Assembly (NCBI GenBank): GCA_028687035.1
Contig: JAQUAX010000002.1
Span: forward strand, 62,001 to 126,000
Direction of reading: 5' to 3'
From: Dechloromonas sp.
GTDB taxonomy: Bacteria > Pseudomonadota > Gammaproteobacteria > Burkholderiales > Rhodocyclaceae
Length of the DNA: 64,000 bases
Both the position numbers and the translations under genes were made by a program. Numbering within the stretch: the first letter of the stretch is position 1; each line of letters starts with the position of its first letter. Positions 39,223 to 49,661 of the stretch are shown piece by piece. The notes under the pieces are model-generated. The model worked only from the letters and a program-made list of their open reading frames with translations, did no database searches and was not told where the DNA came from.

Positions 39223-39803
39223 TTGTTCAGCTCCGCGACCAGCGGCAGGATCTTCGCCGACAGCACGTCGGGCGTGATCGGGCCGGTGTGCTTCATCCGG
39301 ATGATGCCGGTCTTGTCGATGACGTAGGTTTCGGGCACGCCATAGACGCCGTAGTCGATGCCGACGCGGCCGTCGAGGTCCATCGCCGTCAGCCGGTAGG
39401 GATCGCCGTGCTGGGCGAGCCACTGGGCGGCGCGCTTGAAGGCGAGCGCCTTTTCCTCGTCGGCGCCCATCTTGCCCATGTCGAAGCCGCCGTCGCCGCG
39501 GACTTCCTTGTAGTTCAGGCCGATCACCGGCACCTTGCCGTTCTTCGAGAACTCGACCAGCACCGGGTGTTCCTGGCGGCAGGAAACGCACCACGAGGCC
39601 CAGACGTTGAGCAGCCAGACCTGGCCCTGCATGTCCTTTGGGCCGATCGTCCTTTCCGGCTCGGCGAGCACCGGCAGGCTGAAGGCCGGGGCCGGCTTGC
39701 CGACCAGCGGCGACGGGACGTCGCGCGGATTCAGCTTGAGTCCGACGGCGAGCAGGGCAACCAGGGCGGCGAAGGCGCCGACGATCCAGTAATAGCGGTT
39801 CAT
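39219..39803 (-). CDS. ccmG: thiol:disulfide interchange protein CcmG (DsbE)
   Basis: A 194-residue membrane-anchored thioredoxin that supplies reductant for apocytochrome c. The redox motif WCVSC (C72, C75) sits in LLNVWASWCVSCRQEHP, and the acidic GVYGVPETYVIDKTG segment with cis-proline is typical. It overlaps ccmH and ccmF. Confidence 0.94.
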   Translation of the reverse strand: MNRYYWIVGAFAALVALLAVGLKLNPRDVPSPLVGKPAPAFSLPVLAEPERTIGPKDMQGQVWLLNVWASWCVSCRQEHPVLVEFSKNGKVPVIGLNYKEVRGDGGFDMGKMGADEEKALAFKRAAQWLAQHGDPYRLTAMDLDGRVGIDYGVYGVPETYVIDKTGIIRMKHTGPITPDVLSAKILPLVAELNK

Positions 39804-41788
39804 GCGGTTTGGCTTTCAGCGGAAGGGGTGGCGCCGGCCCGCGCCTTGACGCGGTAGCGGCGGTCGAGCAGGGCGAACAGGCCGCCGAGCGCCATCAGCA
39901 CGCAGCCGCCCCAGATCCAGTCGACGAAGGGCTTGTAATAGACGCGCACGGCCCATTCGCCTTCCGGCTTGTCGCGGTCGATCGGCTCGCCGAGCGAGAC
40001 ATAGACGTCGCGCAGCAGGCTGGCGTCGATCGCCGCTTCGGTCATCGGCATCGCCGACGAATGGTAGTTGCGCTTTTCCGGATTCAGTTTGCGCACGAAA
40101 CGGCCGTCGACCGCGAGGTCGAAATCGCCCTGCGCGGCGACGTAGTTCGGCCCCTGCACCGCCTTCACGCCGTTGAACGTGAAGTGGTAGCCGGCGACAT
40201 CGACCGACTGGCCGGGGCCGAGCTTGACGTCCTTCTCTTCCTGGAAGCTCGAGACCATGGTCACGCCGACGACGAAGACGGCGACGCCGAGGTGGGCCAG
40301 GTGCATGCCGAAGAAGCTGCGCGGCTGCGCGAGCGCGGCGGCGACGAAGCTCCGGCCGGCGCGCGTGTGCTGCACGCGATCGACGAAGTTGAGCCCGGCG
40401 GTGGCGACGATCCACGCGGCGAGGAACAGGCCGAGCGCGGTCAACGCGGTCCATTGGCCATAAACCAGCGGCAGCGCGATCGCGACGACGATGCCGGCGG
40501 CCAGCGCCCAGCGCACGGCGCGCGCGATCTCGGGGATCGACGCATCCTTCCAGCGGGCGAAGGGGCCGATGCCGAGCAGGAAGAGCACCGGCGCCATCAC
40601 CGGCACGAAGACCGCGTTGAAATACGGCGGGCCGACCGAGATCTTGCCGACGCCCAGCGCGTCGATCAGCAGCGGGTACAGCGTGCCGAGCAGCACGGTC
40701 GCGCAGGCGACGACCAGCAGCACGTTGTTGGTCAGCAGCATGGATTCGCGGGAGACCAGCCCGAAGCGGCCGCCCAGGCCGACCTTCGGGGCGCGCGCGG
40801 CGAACAGCGTCAGCGAGGAGCCGATCACGGCGACCAGGAAGATCAGGATGAAGATGCCGCGCGTCGGGTCGGTCGCGAACGCGTGCACCGAGGTCAGCAC
40901 GCCGGAGCGGACCAGGAAGGTGCCGAGCAGCGACAGCGAGAAGGCGGAAATCGCCAGCAGCACGGTCCAGTTCTTGAAGCTGCCGCGCTTTTCGGTGACG
41001 GCAAGCGAGTGCATCAGCGCGGTGCCGACCAGCCACGGCATGAAGGAGGCGTTCTCGACCGGGTCCCAGAACCACCAGCCGCCCCAGCCCAGTTCGTAGT
41101 AGGCCCACCACGAGCCCATCGCGATGCCCAGCGTCAGGAACACCCAGGCGGCCGTCGTCCATGGGCGCGACCAGCGTGCCCAGGCGGCGTCGAGCTTGCC
41201 CGACAGCAGCGCGGCGATGGCGAAGGCGTAGGCGACCGAGAAACCGACGTAGCCCATGTACAGCAGCGGCGGGTGGATGACCAGGCCCGGGTCCTGCAGC
41301 AGCGGGTTCAGGTCGCGGCCCTCGGCGGCGCCCGGCAGCAGCCGCGTGAAGGGATTGGAGGTCAGCAGGATGAAGAGCAGGAAGCCGCAGCCGACCAGGC
41401 CCAGCGTGCCGAGCACGCGGGCGACCATCGCATCGGGCAGGTTGCGCGACAGCAGCGCGACCAGGAAGGCCCACCAGGTCAGCATCAGGATCCACAGCAG
41501 CAGCGAGCCCTCGTGGCCGCCCCAGACGCCGGCGATACGGTATTCGATGGGCAGCAGCGAATTCGAGTGCTGGGCGACATAGACGACCGAGAAGTCGTTG
41601 GCAATGAAGGCCTGGGTCAGGCAGCCGAAGGCGAAGGTGACGAGCAGCGCCAGCGCGGCGGCGGCGGGGCGGGCGAGGTCGATCCAGGCCTGGCGTCCGG
41701 TATGGGCGCCGACCAGCGGCAGCGTGCCGAGGACCAGCGCGACCAGCGCCGACAGGATCAGGGCGAATTGGCCGAGTTCGGGAATCAT
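39800..41788 (-). CDS. ccmF: heme lyase CcmF
   Basis: A 662-residue polytopic protein that attaches heme to apocytochrome c together with CcmH/I. The tryptophan-rich WWD domain is present (ELGWGGWWFWDPVENASFMPWL), with the heme-channel histidines in surrounding loops (AGVWGGHEGSLLLW, HPPLLYMGYVGF). It starts at MIPELGQFALIL, one base after the ccmE stop. Confidence 0.95.
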   Translation of the reverse strand: MIPELGQFALILSALVALVLGTLPLVGAHTGRQAWIDLARPAAAALALLVTFAFGCLTQAFIANDFSVVYVAQHSNSLLPIEYRIAGVWGGHEGSLLLWILMLTWWAFLVALLSRNLPDAMVARVLGTLGLVGCGFLLFILLTSNPFTRLLPGAAEGRDLNPLLQDPGLVIHPPLLYMGYVGFSVAYAFAIAALLSGKLDAAWARWSRPWTTAAWVFLTLGIAMGSWWAYYELGWGGWWFWDPVENASFMPWLVGTALMHSLAVTEKRGSFKNWTVLLAISAFSLSLLGTFLVRSGVLTSVHAFATDPTRGIFILIFLVAVIGSSLTLFAARAPKVGLGGRFGLVSRESMLLTNNVLLVVACATVLLGTLYPLLIDALGVGKISVGPPYFNAVFVPVMAPVLFLLGIGPFARWKDASIPEIARAVRWALAAGIVVAIALPLVYGQWTALTALGLFLAAWIVATAGLNFVDRVQHTRAGRSFVAAALAQPRSFFGMHLAHLGVAVFVVGVTMVSSFQEEKDVKLGPGQSVDVAGYHFTFNGVKAVQGPNYVAAQGDFDLAVDGRFVRKLNPEKRNYHSSAMPMTEAAIDASLLRDVYVSLGEPIDRDKPEGEWAVRVYYKPFVDWIWGGCVLMALGGLFALLDRRYRVKARAGATPSAESQTA

Positions 41789-41789
41789 C

Positions 41790-42275
41790 TCAGTAACCCG
41801 CTTTCGGCTTCTCGCCGGCCGCCTCGATCGCCGCCTTCTTCTCGGCGGCGCGGGTGTGCGCGTCGCCGACGGCCTTGGCGGCTTCCGGCGGCATGTAGTT
41901 CTCGTCGTGCTTGGCAAGCACCTCGGACGCGGTGAACGTGCCCTCGCCGGTCATTTTGCCCTGAGCGACGACGCCCTTGCCTTCCTGGAACAGGTCGGGA
42001 AGGATGCCCTTGTAATCGACGGGGATGTCGTGCTCGGTGTCGGTGACGACGAAGCGGATGGTCACGCCGTCGGCCTGGCGGGCCAGGCTGCCTTCCTTGA
42101 CCAGGCCGCCGATGCGGAAAGGCTTGCCCTGCGGCGCCTTGCCGGCGGCGACGTCGGTCGGCGAGATGTACAGCGCGATGTTGCTGTTCAGCGCGTTGAG
42201 CACCAGGGCGGCGATGATCGCGAGCACGGCGAGGCCGCCCCCGATCAGGGCGAGTTTCTTGTGGCGGGTCTTCAT
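41790..42275 (-). CDS. ccmE: heme chaperone CcmE
   Basis: A 161-residue membrane-anchored periplasmic heme chaperone. Covalent heme attachment histidine H123 lies in [13 protein letters not shown] with the supporting tyrosine Y127. The membrane anchor is at about 8-28 and the OB-fold core includes [12 protein letters not shown]. It overlaps ccmD by ATGA. Confidence 0.95.
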   Translation of the reverse strand: MKTRHKKLALIGGGLAVLAIIAALVLNALNSNIALYISPTDVAAGKAPQGKPFRIGGLVKEGSLARQADGVTIRFVVTDTEHDIPVDYKGILPDLFQEGKGVVAQGKMTGEGTFTASEVLAKHDENYMPPEAAKAVGDAHTRAAEKKAAIEAAGEKPKAGY

Positions 42276-42460
42276 TCGGCGGTAGTCCTTGATTCGGCGC
42301 GCAACTGGCGCTTGAGGCGGGCGATGGTGGTCTTTCGATGGCGGGCGACGGCAATCGGTTCAATCAGCATCACCGCCGCGGTGACGCCGAACGAGCCCCA
42401 GACGTAGAGGCCGTAGCCGCCCATCGCGAGGAAATCGGAAAAACTGTTCCAGTAGATCAT
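42272..42460 (-). CDS. ccmD: heme exporter subunit CcmD
   Basis: A 62-residue single-span protein ([26 protein letters not shown]) needed to release holo-CcmE from CcmABC. Its size and position between ccmC and ccmE are diagnostic. It overlaps both neighbours by ATGA. Confidence 0.9.
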   Translation of the reverse strand: MIYWNSFSDFLAMGGYGLYVWGSFGVTAAVMLIEPIAVARHRKTTIARLKRQLRAESRTTAE

Positions 42461-43203
42461 TGCTCACCCCCTGCCAGGATGGCCTTGACCCAGTCGGTGT
42501 GCCGCTCGCGTTCGAGCATGATGGTGCGCACGCGCATCAGCGCGACGGCGATCGAGTACATCCAGAAGCACATCGCCATCAGCAGCATGCCCCACAGCAT
42601 GGTCTCGGCCATCGACGATTTGGTCAGGTTGACGCTGGAACCCTGGTGCAGCGTGTTCCACCATTTCACGGAGAAATAGATGATCGGCACATTGACGACG
42701 CCGACCAGCAGCAGCAGGCCGCCCGCCTTGTCGGCGCGCCGGGCATCGTCGATCGCCGCGGTCAGCGCCATGTAGCCGATGTACAGGAAGAGCAGGATCA
42801 GCTCGGAAGTCAGCCGGGCGTCCCAGACCCACCACGTGCCCCACATCGGCTTGCCCCACAGCGCGCCCGTCCACAGCGACAGGAAGGCCATCAGCGCGCC
42901 GGTCGGCGCCAGCGCCTGCGCCATCATGCCGGACAACCGGGTGTTGAAGGCCAGGCCGATCGCGGCCCAGCCGGCCATCACCAGGTAGATGAACATCGAC
43001 AGCCAGGACGCGGGGACGTGGATGAAGATGATCCGGTAGCCCTCGCCCTGCTGGAAGTCGGTCGGCGCGACCAGCATGCCGACGTACAGCCCGGCGATGC
43101 CGAAAACCGCCGCGATGGCGGCGAAGTAGGGGATCAGCGTGCCGGCCAGCGGGTAGAAGGTGGCCGGCGACGCGAAGCGGTAGAGATTGAAGCGGTCTGT
43201 CAT
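42457..43203 (-). CDS. ccmC: heme exporter/handling protein CcmC
   Basis: A 248-residue membrane protein that loads heme on CcmE. The WWD motif is complete (KPMWGTWWVWDARLTSELIL), with flanking heme-ligand histidines in FIHVPASW and in the WWNTLHQG loop. Six membrane helices are visible. It overlaps ccmB by ATGA. Confidence 0.95.
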   Translation of the reverse strand: MTDRFNLYRFASPATFYPLAGTLIPYFAAIAAVFGIAGLYVGMLVAPTDFQQGEGYRIIFIHVPASWLSMFIYLVMAGWAAIGLAFNTRLSGMMAQALAPTGALMAFLSLWTGALWGKPMWGTWWVWDARLTSELILLFLYIGYMALTAAIDDARRADKAGGLLLLVGVVNVPIIYFSVKWWNTLHQGSSVNLTKSSMAETMLWGMLLMAMCFWMYSIAVALMRVRTIMLERERHTDWVKAILAGGEQ

Positions 43204-43868
43204 TCGAGGGCGATCTTCAGGGCGGCGGCCGCGGCCCAGGGGGCGAAGCCGATGGAAGCACAGGTCATGGCGGCGAGCAGCGACAGGTGGCCTTCGCCGC
43301 CGAGCCCGGAAACCGTCGCATCGACGGCGCCGGCGCCGAATATTAGCACCGGGATATAGAGCGGCAGCACCAGCAGCGACAGCAGCACGCCGCCGCCGCG
43401 CAGGCCCAGCGTCAGCGCCGCGCCGATCGCGCCGATGCCGGACAGCGCCGGCGTGCCGAGCAGAATGGCGCCGGTCAGCACGAGCAGCGCGTCGGTCGAC
43501 AGGTCGAACTGGATGCCGAGCACCGGCGCGATCAGCGCTAGCGGCAGGCCGGAAACCAGCCAGTGGGCGATCACCTTGCCGGTGACGACGAGGCCGAGCG
43601 GGTGCGGCGCCAGCGCCAGCTGTTCCAGCGTGCCGTCGCGGTGGTCGTCGGCGAACAGCCGGGGCAGCGACAGCATGGTCGCCAGCAGCGCGGCGACCCA
43701 CAGTACGCCGGGAGCGAGCTTCCGGAGCAGGTCGGGTTCCGGGCCGATGCCGAGCGGGAACAGGCTGACGACGATGACGAAGAAGAACAGCGCCGACACG
43801 ATGTCGGCCTGGCGGCGCATCGCGAGTTTGAGGTCGCGGCCGGCGACCGCGGCGACGATGTTCAGCAT
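43200..43868 (-). CDS. ccmB: heme exporter ABC permease CcmB
   Basis: A 222-residue permease of the CcmAB ATPase complex. The GRDLKLAMRRQADIVSALFFFVIVVSLFPLGIGP start and RLFADDHRDGTLEQLALAPHPL loop are typical. It shares one base with the ccmA stop (TGATG). Confidence 0.94.
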   Translation of the reverse strand: MLNIVAAVAGRDLKLAMRRQADIVSALFFFVIVVSLFPLGIGPEPDLLRKLAPGVLWVAALLATMLSLPRLFADDHRDGTLEQLALAPHPLGLVVTGKVIAHWLVSGLPLALIAPVLGIQFDLSTDALLVLTGAILLGTPALSGIGAIGAALTLGLRGGGVLLSLLVLPLYIPVLIFGAGAVDATVSGLGGEGHLSLLAAMTCASIGFAPWAAAAALKIALE

Positions 43869-44482
43869 CAGGACAGCCTCAGTTCGCGGATCGTGCCGGC
43901 CGGGATGTCGACCCGCTGGTGCGTCGTCATCACGGCCAGGCCGCCGCGCTGCAGGTGGGCGGAAATCAGGCCGGCCAGCCAGTCGACCGCGGCGACGTCG
44001 AGCGCGACGAAGGGCTCGTCGAGCACCCACAGCGGGCGGCGCTCCTTGACCAGCCGGGCCAGCGCGACGCGCCGCTTCTGGCCCTGCGACAGGTACTTGC
44101 AGGCGAGATCCTCGCGGCCGGCCAGGCCGACCTGTTCCAGCGCGTCGAGCGCGTCGTCCTCGGACAGGTCCTCGCCGGCCAGCCGGGCGGCAGCGAGCAG
44201 GTTCTCGAGCGGCGTCAGTTCTTCCTTGATCGCGTTCAGGTGGCCGAGGTAGCAGAGGTCGGCGCGGAAGGACTCGCCGGCCCGGCGGATCGGTTCGCCC
44301 TTCCAGCGGATTTCGCCGGTTTCCGGCGGCAGCAGGCCGATGATCATGCGCAGCAGGCTGGTCTTGCCGGCCCCGTTGCGGCCCTGCAGGTAGAGCAGTT
44401 CCCCGGCCTCCAGCCTGAAGCCGAGGCCTGCGAACAGGCGGCGCTCGCCGCGCACGCATTCCAGATTGTCAGCTTCCAGCAT
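43868..44482 (-). CDS. ccmA: heme exporter ATPase CcmA
   Basis: A 204-residue ABC ATPase that powers release of holo-CcmE. Walker A GRNGAGKTS (K40), signature YLSQGQKRRVALARL and Walker B PLWVLDEPFVALD are intact. It is first in ccmABCDEFGHI and lies just downstream of a consensus FNR-class II promoter. Confidence 0.95.
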   Translation of the reverse strand: MLEADNLECVRGERRLFAGLGFRLEAGELLYLQGRNGAGKTSLLRMIIGLLPPETGEIRWKGEPIRRAGESFRADLCYLGHLNAIKEELTPLENLLAAARLAGEDLSEDDALDALEQVGLAGREDLACKYLSQGQKRRVALARLVKERRPLWVLDEPFVALDVAAVDWLAGLISAHLQRGGLAVMTTHQRVDIPAGTIRELRLS

Positions 44483-44511
44483 CCGAGAAAACCGCGAAAA
44501 ATCAGCTGCGA

Positions 44512-44517
44512 ATTATG
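44512..44517 (-). promoter_or_regulatory. -10 element of the ccm promoter
   Basis: CATAAT on the minus strand. Its first base lies 29.5 positions from the centre of the FNR box, which is the spacing of a class II FNR promoter (box at -41.5). Predicted transcript start near 44505, about 23 bases before the ccmA ATG. Confidence 0.75.
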
Positions 44518-44539
44518 AACGCGCCAGTGTACCGGCAGA

Positions 44540-44553
44540 TTGATGGCAATCAA
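44540..44553 (-). promoter_or_regulatory. FNR-type box of the ccm operon
   Basis: TTGATGGCAATCAA (plus-strand reading) matches the FNR consensus TTGAT-N4-ATCAA at all ten fixed positions. It is centred at -41.5 from the predicted start, so anaerobic activation of ccmABCDEFGHI-napF is likely. Confidence 0.85.
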
Positions 44554-44614
44554 ACTATCGCCAAGATAAAAAACGGAAGCGCGACGGCCGTCACACCGGG
44601 TGGGGCAGCCCGGC

Positions 44615-47600
44615 CTACCGGCTCCTGGTCTGAGGGCGCAGCCGCCGCAGGCAGTCGCCGATCTTTCCGCTGGCGGCTTCGAGTTCGGCGAGCAGCGGGG
44701 CAGGGTCGCGCCCGTCGCCGGCGAGTTTCCGCTCGATCAGCGCGTGGCCGATCTCGTGCGCTCGCCGGTGCGCGGTTTCGAGTTCCCGGAACGCGTCGAC
44801 CGCGGCGTGGCGCTGCCCTTCCTGACTGTACAGCCAGCGGCCGAAGCGGCAGTCGTGGTGGTCCTCGGCCGGTGGCGGGGTCGCTCCTGGCGCGCCTGCC
44901 AGCCAGGCGAACAGCAGTTTCTTCCAGCGCTGGTGGTCGAGTTCGGCGATCAGCATCGGCAGGCTCTCGCGCCCCGGCTCGGCCGCGGGTGAATGCCACA
45001 GCGCATCCGGCCGGAAAGTCCGGACCCATTCCGGCATCGCCCCGGCCGGCATCGGGCGGGCGATGCCGTAGCCCTGGGCCAGGTCGCAGCCCAGGCGGAG
45101 CAGTACCAGCCCGTGTTCGACGCTTTCGACGCCCTCGGCGATGACCTGACGCTGAAAGGCCTGCGTCAGGCCGATCACGCCTTCGACGATGGCCAGGTCC
45201 TCCGGGTCGTCGAGCATGTCGCGGACGAAGGACTGGTCGATTTTCAGGATGTCGGCCGGCAGGCGCCGGAAATAGGTCAGCGACGAATAGCCGGTGCCGA
45301 AGTCGTCGAGCGCGAAGCTGATGCCCAGCTCGCGGCATTCCTCGAACAGCCGGGCGACGTTGCTCATGTCCTCGAGCGCCGCCGTCTCGAGCACCTCGAG
45401 TTCCAGCCGGGACGGCGACACCCCGGCGTGGTGCGCCAGCTGTTCGGCCAGGCGGATCGGGAAGCCCGGATGCTGCAGGTGGTTGCCGGCGATGTTGATG
45501 CTGACCGACAGTGCGATGCCCTGCGCATCCCACTCGGCGATCTGGCGCAGCGCCTGTCCGATGACCCAGTCGCCGAGCTCGACCGCCAGTTCGGTATTTT
45601 CGATCGCCGGCAGGAATTCCTGCGGCAGCAGCAGCCCGCGTTCCGGGTGCTGCCAGCGGATCAGCGCCTCGGCGCCGACCACGCTGCCTTCCCGCATGTT
45701 GACCTTGGGCTGGTAGTACAGCACGAATTCGCCGTCGGCCAGGCCGCTGCGGATGCGGCTGATCTCGTCGCGCCGGGCGCGGGCCCGGCGGTCGTGTTCG
45801 GGATCGAACAGGTGGTAGCGGTTGCGGCCGGCCTGCTTGGCGGCGTACATCGCCTGGTCGGCGTGGCGCAGCAGCGTGTCGGCATCGGCCCCGTCCTGCG
45901 GGAACAGCGTGACGCCGATGCTGGCCGACAGCGCCAGCATGTGGTCGGAAATGTGGAAGGGCTGGCTCAGCGCGGCGATCGCGCGGCCGATCGCCCGCTC
46001 CGATTCGTGCACGCCCTCGAGGTCACCGAACAGCAGCACGAATTCGTCCCCGCCCAGCCGGGCGACCGTGTCGCCGGCCCGCAGGCAGCTCTTCAGGCGC
46101 TGGGCGACCTCGATCAGCAGGTGATCGCCGACGGCATGGCCGTAGGCGTCGTTGATCGGCTTGAAGCCGTCCAGGTCGAGGTAGCAGACCGCCAGCAGCT
46201 TGCCGTTGCGTTCGGCCTGGGCCATCGCCAGCTGCATCCGGTCGCCGAGCAGCATGCGGTTGGGCAGCTGGGTCAGCGCGTCGAAATGGGCGAGGTGTTC
46301 GAGGCGCTGCTGGTGCTGCTTGAGCAGCGTGATGTCGGAGAAGATGCCGACGAAATGGGAAATCTCGCCTTCCCGGTTGCGTACCGTCGAGATGGTCAGC
46401 GCCTCGACGATCAACTCGCCGGACTTCTTGCGGTTCCAGATTTCGCCGCGCCAGAAGCCGTCCTCGCGGAGGCTGCGCCACATCTGGTCGTAGAACGCGG
46501 CGTCGTGGTGCCCGGATTTCAGCAGGTCGGCGGTCTGGCCGAGCGCTTCTTCGCGCGCGTAGCCGGTCAGCTCGCTGAAGGTCGCGTTGACCTCGACGAT
46601 GCGTCCGTGCGGATCGGTGATCATGATCCCCTCGTGCGCGTTGTCGAAAACGCTGGCCGCGAGCTTCTGACGTTCCTCCGCGGCCAGCCGCTCGCCGATG
46701 TCGTGGGCGATGCCGAACCAGGCCGGATGCCCGTTCCAGCGGCCGGTGGCGACGCGGACCTCGACCGACAGCGGCTGGCCGGCGGCGTTCAGCAGGGACA
46801 GCGCGGCCAGCTTGCGGCGGCCGGCGACCAGGTCGGCGACGATTGCGCCGTTGGCCCGCCGTTGCGTTTTCGGGTAGAGGACGGCGATCGTCCGTCCGCG
46901 CAGCGCGTCGTCGGCATAGCCCAGCTGTTCGGCGACCGCCCGGTTGTGATGCAGGATGCGGCCCTTGCGGTCGACGATGAAAATGAAGTCGCGCACCGTG
47001 TCGAACAGGCCGCTCAGGTTGCGCTGCTGGCGCGTCGCTTCTTCGTGCGCCGCCAGCTGCTGCAGGCTTCGGACCGCCGCCTCCTGCAGCGCCGCCAGCG
47101 CCAGCTGCGTCGAGGTCGATAAGCCGGTGCGCTGCCGGCTGGCCAGTTTCAGGCAGCAGTCCCCGTTGTCGCCGATCGGCAGCAGCGCCAGGCTGCGCAG
47201 CTGCTCGCCGGCGAAGGCGGGCGCCTCGATCAGGCAGCTTTCGGTGCACAGCGGACAGCCCGGCCGGCAACTGACCGCCGGGCGGCCGTCGCGTACCGAT
47301 GCATCGAAGGGCGATGCCGGCGGGTAGCTCGCCGGTTCGCCGGCTGCAGCCGGGTTGCGGCTGCACTGGGCCAGGCGTTGCCAGCTGCCGCCGGCATCGC
47401 GCCGGTAGATCGCGGCAGTTTCGAATTCCGGCAGGTGCAGCGCGGCGTGCAGCAGCGTGTCCAGCACGTTTTCGCGGCGGGCGCCGGCCGCGATCGCGTG
47501 GCTTAGCGCATTGTCGATCTCCAGCCGGAGTGCGGCAGCCTTCTGTTCGGTGATGTCGAGCGCCGACGCGATGACGGCCGGCTGCTCGAAGTAGCGCCCC

Positions 47601-49492
47601 GGGTGCAGCCGGATCGCGCACGGAAAGATGCGTCCCCGCGCATCGCGGATCCAGTATTCCAGGGCCTGCGGGGTGCCCGCGAAGGCCGCCTCCAGCTGGC
47701 GGTCGATGGCCGCCAGGTCGTTCAGGCCGGGGGCCGCGAAGTCGCGGTAGCAGTGTCCGATCAGCGCATCCTGCGGGTAGCCGCCCAGCGTCCCGGCCAT
47801 CGCGTTGGCGGCGAGCAGGCGGTGCTCGGTGTCGAGGACGAACAGCGCCTCGCTGGTGCTGTCGAAAATGCCGCGGAAGGTCTCCAGGCTGTTTTCCAGC
47901 CGGCTGGCGGCCTGCTGGTGGCCGATGACCAGGCCGGCCAGCTGGGCTGCCTGGTGCAGCCGGGCGAAATCGGCCTCGTTGCCGGGGCGGGCCTCGGCCG
48001 GGTGGATGACGACGTTGCCGAGCCGGCGGCCGTCGGCACCGACGATGGGAACGCAGCGCTGGCTGCTGCCGTCGTCGGCCGCATCGGCGGCGATGCCGTC
48101 CATCGTCCGGCGTTCCGCGTCGGACAGGCTGGGGGCGGCGCCGATCCGCAGCGTCCGGCCGTCGTCGTCGGCGAGCAGGATCGCGCAGCGCCCGTCCGGG
48201 ATCTCGCGTTCGACGGACAGCGCGATCAGTTCGAGGATGCCGTTCAGCGGTTCGTTGCGGGCCAGGCCGGCGAGGGCGGCGCTGCGCAGCACGATCGCCT
48301 CCTCGTCGCGCTTGTGCCCGGAAACGTCGAGCGCGAAGCCGACGGTGCCGAGCACCGTGCCGTCGGCGCCGACGACCGGCGCCCGGTGCACCTCGTGCCA
48401 GATCCGGGAATGGCCGACCGGCAGCGCTTCGAGCCCGGTCCGCCGCCGGCGTTCGGCCATCACGGCGCTTTCCTCGGCGCGGCTGTGCTCGGCGAGTTCG
48501 TTCGGCCACAGGTCGAAGTCGCTCTGCCCGATCAGCGTCTCGCCGGTCTCGCGCCCGGCCGTCTCGGCGTAGCGCCGGTTGACGGCCAGGAAACGCGATT
48601 CGGTGTCCTTCAGCCAGACCGGGAACGGGAAATTGTCGAACAGTTCGTTCTGGTAGCGCTCGTGGCGCAGCAGGCGGTCCCGGATCTGGTCGCGCGAGCG
48701 TTCCAGCGACTGGCGGTCGGCCTGTACCTCGTCGGCGACGTCGAGCCCGAGCAGGCCGAGCAGCGTGTGCTCGGACAGGATGCCGGCGACTTCGCCGCGC
48801 CCGTCGAGCGCGAGCAGGTGGCGGATTCTGGCCTGCGCCATCGTGTCGACCGCGGTCGCCAGGCTGGCCGTCGCCGGCAGCGCGACGACGCCGGCCGTCA
48901 TCACGTCGGCCAGCGGCGGATCGTCGCCTGGGGCCAGCAGCAGGCGGGCGACGTCGCCCTCGGTCAGGATGCCGAGCGGCCGGCGGGCCTCGGCGACGAC
49001 CGCGCAGCTGGCGCGCTGCGCTTCCATCGCGGCGAGCGCCGCGCTGAGCGGCGCGTCCGGCGGCAGGCAGGGGAAAAGGCGCTCCATCAGCGCGTCCACC
49101 GTGGTCACCCGGCGGAAGAAATCGCTGCCCAGGTGGCGGATGACTTCGCTTTCGCTGACCACGCCGAGCGGCTTGCCGTCGTCGCCGGCGACGACGATGT
49201 GGCGGCAGCCGTGGCGCACGCTGTCCCGGTAGGCGTCGCGCCAGTCCTGGTCGGGCGGCGCCACATGCACCGGGCTGCTCATCAGCGCGGCCAGCGGCTG
49301 CGCCGGCCCGCCGCGGGTGCGCAGCGCATGCACCAGATCGCGCTCGGTGACGATGCCGAGCAGGCGCCCGTCCTCGACGACGAGCAGCGCCGACAGGCCA
49401 CCGTCCAGCATGGCCCGCGCCGCCTCGTCGAGCGTCGCTCCCGGCGCCAGGCTGGCGTGCCGGCGGGTCAGCAGTTCAGTGATCTTGGCCAT
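44615..49492 (-). CDS. multi-sensor CBS-PAS-GAF-GGDEF-EAL-CZB c-di-GMP protein
   Basis: A 1625-residue soluble protein without membrane segments. Order: four CBS repeats (about 1-58, 68-122, 133-187, 195-250), PAS (about 290-410), GAF-like (415-560), PAS (575-690), GAF-like with several cysteines ([12 protein letters not shown]; 695-850), two PAS (860-980, 985-1100), GGDEF, EAL and CZB. The GGDEF motif is intact at 1147-1151 with inhibitory RAGD at 1138-1141. EAL is intact at 1275-1277 with [10 protein letters not shown] at 1396-1405. The C-terminal CZB zinc site is complete: HxxW at 1520-1523, CxFGxW at 1548-1553, HxxxH at 1575-1579. CBS pairs often bind adenine nucleotides and CZB binds zinc or senses hypochlorite, so several inputs probably set c-di-GMP. 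The ATG at 49492 follows GGAG. It is divergent from the hydrogenase operon. Confidence 0.9.
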   Translation of the reverse strand: MAKITELLTRRHASLAPGATLDEAARAMLDGGLSALLVVEDGRLLGIVTERDLVHALRTRGGPAQPLAALMSSPVHVAPPDQDWRDAYRDSVRHGCRHIVVAGDDGKPLGVVSESEVIRHLGSDFFRRVTTVDALMERLFPCLPPDAPLSAALAAMEAQRASCAVVAEARRPLGILTEGDVARLLLAPGDDPPLADVMTAGVVALPATASLATAVDTMAQARIRHLLALDGRGEVAGILSEHTLLGLLGLDVADEVQADRQSLERSRDQIRDRLLRHERYQNELFDNFPFPVWLKDTESRFLAVNRRYAETAGRETGETLIGQSDFDLWPNELAEHSRAEESAVMAERRRRTGLEALPVGHSRIWHEVHRAPVVGADGTVLGTVGFALDVSGHKRDEEAIVLRSAALAGLARNEPLNGILELIALSVEREIPDGRCAILLADDDGRTLRIGAAPSLSDAERRTMDGIAADAADDGSSQRCVPIVGADGRRLGNVVIHPAEARPGNEADFARLHQAAQLAGLVIGHQQAASRLENSLETFRGIFDSTSEALFVLDTEHRLLAANAMAGTLGGYPQDALIGHCYRDFAAPGLNDLAAIDRQLEAAFAGTPQALEYWIRDARGRIFPCAIRLHPGRYFEQPAVIASALDITEQKAAALRLEIDNALSHAIAAGARRENVLDTLLHAALHLPEFETAAIYRRDAGGSWQRLAQCSRNPAAAGEPASYPPASPFDASVRDGRPAVSCRPGCPLCTESCLIEAPAFAGEQLRSLALLPIGDNGDCCLKLASRQRTGLSTSTQLALAALQEAAVRSLQQLAAHEEATRQQRNLSGLFDTVRDFIFIVDRKGRILHHNRAVAEQLGYADDALRGRTIAVLYPKTQRRANGAIVADLVAGRRKLAALSLLNAAGQPLSVEVRVATGRWNGHPAWFGIAHDIGERLAAEERQKLAASVFDNAHEGIMITDPHGRIVEVNATFSELTGYAREEALGQTADLLKSGHHDAAFYDQMWRSLREDGFWRGEIWNRKKSGELIVEALTISTVRNREGEISHFVGIFSDITLLKQHQQRLEHLAHFDALTQLPNRMLLGDRMQLAMAQAERNGKLLAVCYLDLDGFKPINDAYGHAVGDHLLIEVAQRLKSCLRAGDTVARLGGDEFVLLFGDLEGVHESERAIGRAIAALSQPFHISDHMLALSASIGVTLFPQDGADADTLLRHADQAMYAAKQAGRNRYHLFDPEHDRRARARRDEISRIRSGLADGEFVLYYQPKVNMREGSVVGAEALIRWQHPERGLLLPQEFLPAIENTELAVELGDWVIGQALRQIAEWDAQGIALSVSINIAGNHLQHPGFPIRLAEQLAHHAGVSPSRLELEVLETAALEDMSNVARLFEECRELGISFALDDFGTGYSSLTYFRRLPADILKIDQSFVRDMLDDPEDLAIVEGVIGLTQAFQRQVIAEGVESVEHGLVLLRLGCDLAQGYGIARPMPAGAMPEWVRTFRPDALWHSPAAEPGRESLPMLIAELDHQRWKKLLFAWLAGAPGATPPPAEDHHDCRFGRWLYSQEGQRHAAVDAFRELETAHRRAHEIGHALIERKLAGDGRDPAPLLAELEAASGKIGDCLRRLRPQTRSR

Positions 49493-49567
49493 CCCGTCTC
49501 CGTTCTTTTCCATGATTCTAGGGCCGGGGAGCGCCCTTGTGTTGGCGAAGTCACCGCCGGCCGGGCG

Positions 49568-49609
49568 GGGTGCAAGCAATGCTTTCAAGTGGACGGATTG
49601 TTTGCACCC
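49568..49609 (+). promoter_or_regulatory. candidate upstream activator site of hupS
   Basis: GGGTGCAAGCAA (49568-49579) and TTGTTTGCACCC (49598-49609) are inverted copies matching at 11 of 12 positions, 18 bases apart. The centre lies about 121 bases before the predicted sigma54 transcript start, where NtrC-type activators such as HoxA/HupR bind. The activator identity is inferred. Confidence 0.6.
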
Positions 49610-49647
49610 GTGTTTCCGGAGGTCACGCCGGAATTTTTCGCAGCGCC

Positions 49648-49661
49648 TTGATTCGAATCAA
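49648..49661 (+). promoter_or_regulatory. FNR-type box upstream of hupS
   Basis: TTGATTCGAATCAA is a perfect 14-base palindrome matching TTGAT-N4-ATCAA at all fixed positions. It is centred near -55 from the predicted sigma54 start and overlaps the IHF site, so FNR may modulate, not simply activate, the promoter. Confidence 0.75.

Noticed and set aside
39809..41935. Long open frame antisense to ccmF
   Set aside because: It mirrors the ccmF codon pattern, with repeated Gln/Arg/Asp and no family features.
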